A DNA stretch of 5,937 bases from SIG653 sp045577455. GTDB taxonomy: Bacteria > Bacillota > Clostridia > Oscillospirales > CAG-382. The notes below the pieces were generated by a model that did not search any database, was not told the DNA's origin, and worked only from the letters and a program-made list of their open reading frames with translations. Position numbers and translations under genes: made by a program. Each line of letters opens with the position of its first letter. The first letter of the stretch is position 1. The stretch is taken from contig JAZNIJ010000014.1 in NCBI GenBank assembly GCA_045577455.1, forward strand, positions 1-5,937. The letters are read 5' to 3'. This document shows positions 4,885-5,937 of this stretch, piece by piece.

Positions 4885-5937
4885 TCATATCTTATGAGGC
4901 TTAGTCGCAACCATCTTCAACAGCTCGCCGACGGTACCTTTTTTCTCCTTATACCTTTCACCTCTGACCACCATAAACTCCGCCTTGCAAAGAGTGATAT
5001 CCGTACCCTTGCAGGAGAGGATGTCTCTGTCACAGACGAAAAAGTCAGCATCGTTGCCTACTTTTAGCGTACCCGTGTTAAGCTCACCGAGCATTTTGGC
5101 GGGGTTCACCGTGTAGGTCCTGAGAGTCTCGTATGGCGTTATCGATTGCTCGGGGAGATAGAAATCCACCATGCCGAGCATCTGCTCATAGGGACTTACT
5201 GACTGTACGGGAGAGTCGCTTGAACCGCAGACGCAAACATCGCTGTTCATAAGCTCCTTGAGAGGCAACTGCCTATTTATGATGCTTTCGGGTAAAAACT
5301 GCTCATAGCTTTTAAGAAAATGCTTGTCTATCCACGAAAAGCCCGGCTGAACGGTTATGGCAAGAGGAAGCTTTTTGATAAGCTCCACTGCCTTTTTTGA
5401 CGGAAATTCAAAGTGGTCAATTCTCATCATAGCACCGCTTGTGGGGATACGCTCCTCAAGCTCGCCGTAGATTTCCGTAATCTGATCAATGGCACTTTCT
5501 CCGATAGCGTGGCAGGAAAGACGGATGTTTTTGTCAAGAGCCTCGCTGACCTTGGACTTGATTTTTTCCTTTTCGTAGTAGCAATGTCCCTGTGTGCCGT
5601 TGTCTTTGTAAGGCTCATTAAATGCCGCACTGTGCGAACCGACAGAGCCGTCAAGCTCCCACACACCGCAACCGCCTGCGCGGAGAGTCTTCTGCTTTTT
5701 CTTAAAGGCATCAAGCCTTGAAAAGTCCATATACTGCGGGAAAAGTCTCACATCTATATCCATACGCTCTGCGAGAAAAGCAAGAACTTTCGTAAGAATG
5801 TCATTTTCAACATCCTCGTTGCCGTCCATTGCACACACTCTGCTGATACCATAAGAAGCACAGAGATTAGAGAAGTTTGCTATACCCTTTGCAATGATAG
5901 AGGGAGTAACATTTGAAGCGATAAGAGTAGTCACCTT
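4885..5937 (-). CDS. YtcJ-like amidohydrolase (amidohydrolase family 3), partial, N-terminus off window
   Basis: About 350 C-terminal residues are present and the frame is open to the right edge, so the gene starts outside the window; family members are about 530-550 residues. A GTG at 5934 is in frame but is probably internal. These are TIM-barrel metal hydrolases that split amide, formamide or related C-N bonds. Visible signatures, in protein order, are DGSVGSHSAAF (near 5652-5620), CHAIGE with a metal-ligand-type histidine (codon 5511-5509), RIDHFEFP (histidine near 5415), VQPGFSW, GSSDSPV with a catalytic-type aspartate (codon 5217-5215), and the closing YTVNPAKMLGELNTGTLKVGNDADFFVCD, which is the small beta domain ending of amidohydrolases. 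The N-terminal HxH metal site would lie off window. No frameshift is seen in the visible part. It faces the MATE gene and ends 63 bases from it, so it belongs to a different transcription unit. The substrate is unknown. Confidence 0.93.
   Translation of the reverse strand, partial: KVTTLIASNVTPSIIAKGIANFSNLCASYGISRVCAMDGNEDVENDILTKVLAFLAERMDIDVRLFPQYMDFSRLDAFKKKQKTLRAGGCGVWELDGSVGSHSAAFNEPYKDNGTQGHCYYEKEKIKSKVSEALDKNIRLSCHAIGESAIDQITEIYGELEERIPTSGAMMRIDHFEFPSKKAVELIKKLPLAITVQPGFSWIDKHFLKSYEQFLPESIINRQLPLKELMNSDVCVCGSSDSPVQSVSPYEQMLGMVDFYLPEQSITPYETLRTYTVNPAKMLGELNTGTLKVGNDADFFVCDRDILSCKGTDITLCKAEFMVVRGERYKEKKGTVGELLKMVATKPHKI

Noticed and set aside
5413..5721. Overlapping frames on both strands within the amidohydrolase
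   Set aside because: They lie inside a clearly conserved amidohydrolase coding region and have no independent motif or ribosome binding site.
4885..5937. Amidohydrolase as a truncated pseudogene
   Set aside because: The missing N-terminal third is explained by the window edge, because the frame is open through position 5937 and no internal stop or frameshift is seen.

Overview
The window reads as a chromosomal segment of a low-to-mid GC Gram-positive anaerobe, most likely a gut Clostridia member (Oscillospiraceae/Ruminococcaceae-like). This rests on consensus -35/-10 promoters, AGGAG-type ribosome binding sites, short GC hairpins followed by U-tracts, and the protein families present. The exact genus cannot be fixed from the sequence alone.

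Layout. Five complete genes lie on the + strand and one 3' gene fragment lies on the - strand. (1) 115-765, a YhbS-like GNAT acetyltransferase, closed by an intrinsic terminator at 781-816. (2) 878-1384, a small membrane CDP-alcohol phosphatidyltransferase with a complete catalytic signature, probably started from an extended -10 promoter just after that terminator. (3) 1475-2239, an XRE-type helix-turn-helix regulator fused to a four-cysteine zinc ribbon and a C-terminal domain I do not recognise. (4) 2484-3368, a serine alpha/beta hydrolase preceded by a near-consensus promoter and about 140 nt of structured RNA that ends in a terminator. (5) 3487-4821, a 12-TM MATE-family efflux transporter with its own extended -10 promoter overlapped by a perfect inverted repeat. 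(6) 5937-4885 on the - strand, the C-terminal part of a YtcJ-like amidohydrolase that runs off the right edge and converges on the MATE gene across a shared hairpin.

Regulation is the most notable content. The 2240-2483 gap holds a TTGACA-N17-TATATT promoter, several hairpins and a U8 terminator. One strand of the terminator stem can also pair upstream, which is the typical arrangement of a riboswitch or attenuator; I could not assign it to a known class with confidence. A regulator, a leader-controlled hydrolase and an operator-controlled exporter in a row suggest a sense/degrade/export module for some small molecule, but that link is inference. Nearly identical stem-loops end the hydrolase gene and separate the MATE gene from the amidohydrolase, and a left-half remnant follows the phosphatidyltransferase. 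The genes appear to be individually transcribed units rather than one operon. No rRNA, tRNA, CRISPR array, insertion sequence or phage gene was seen.
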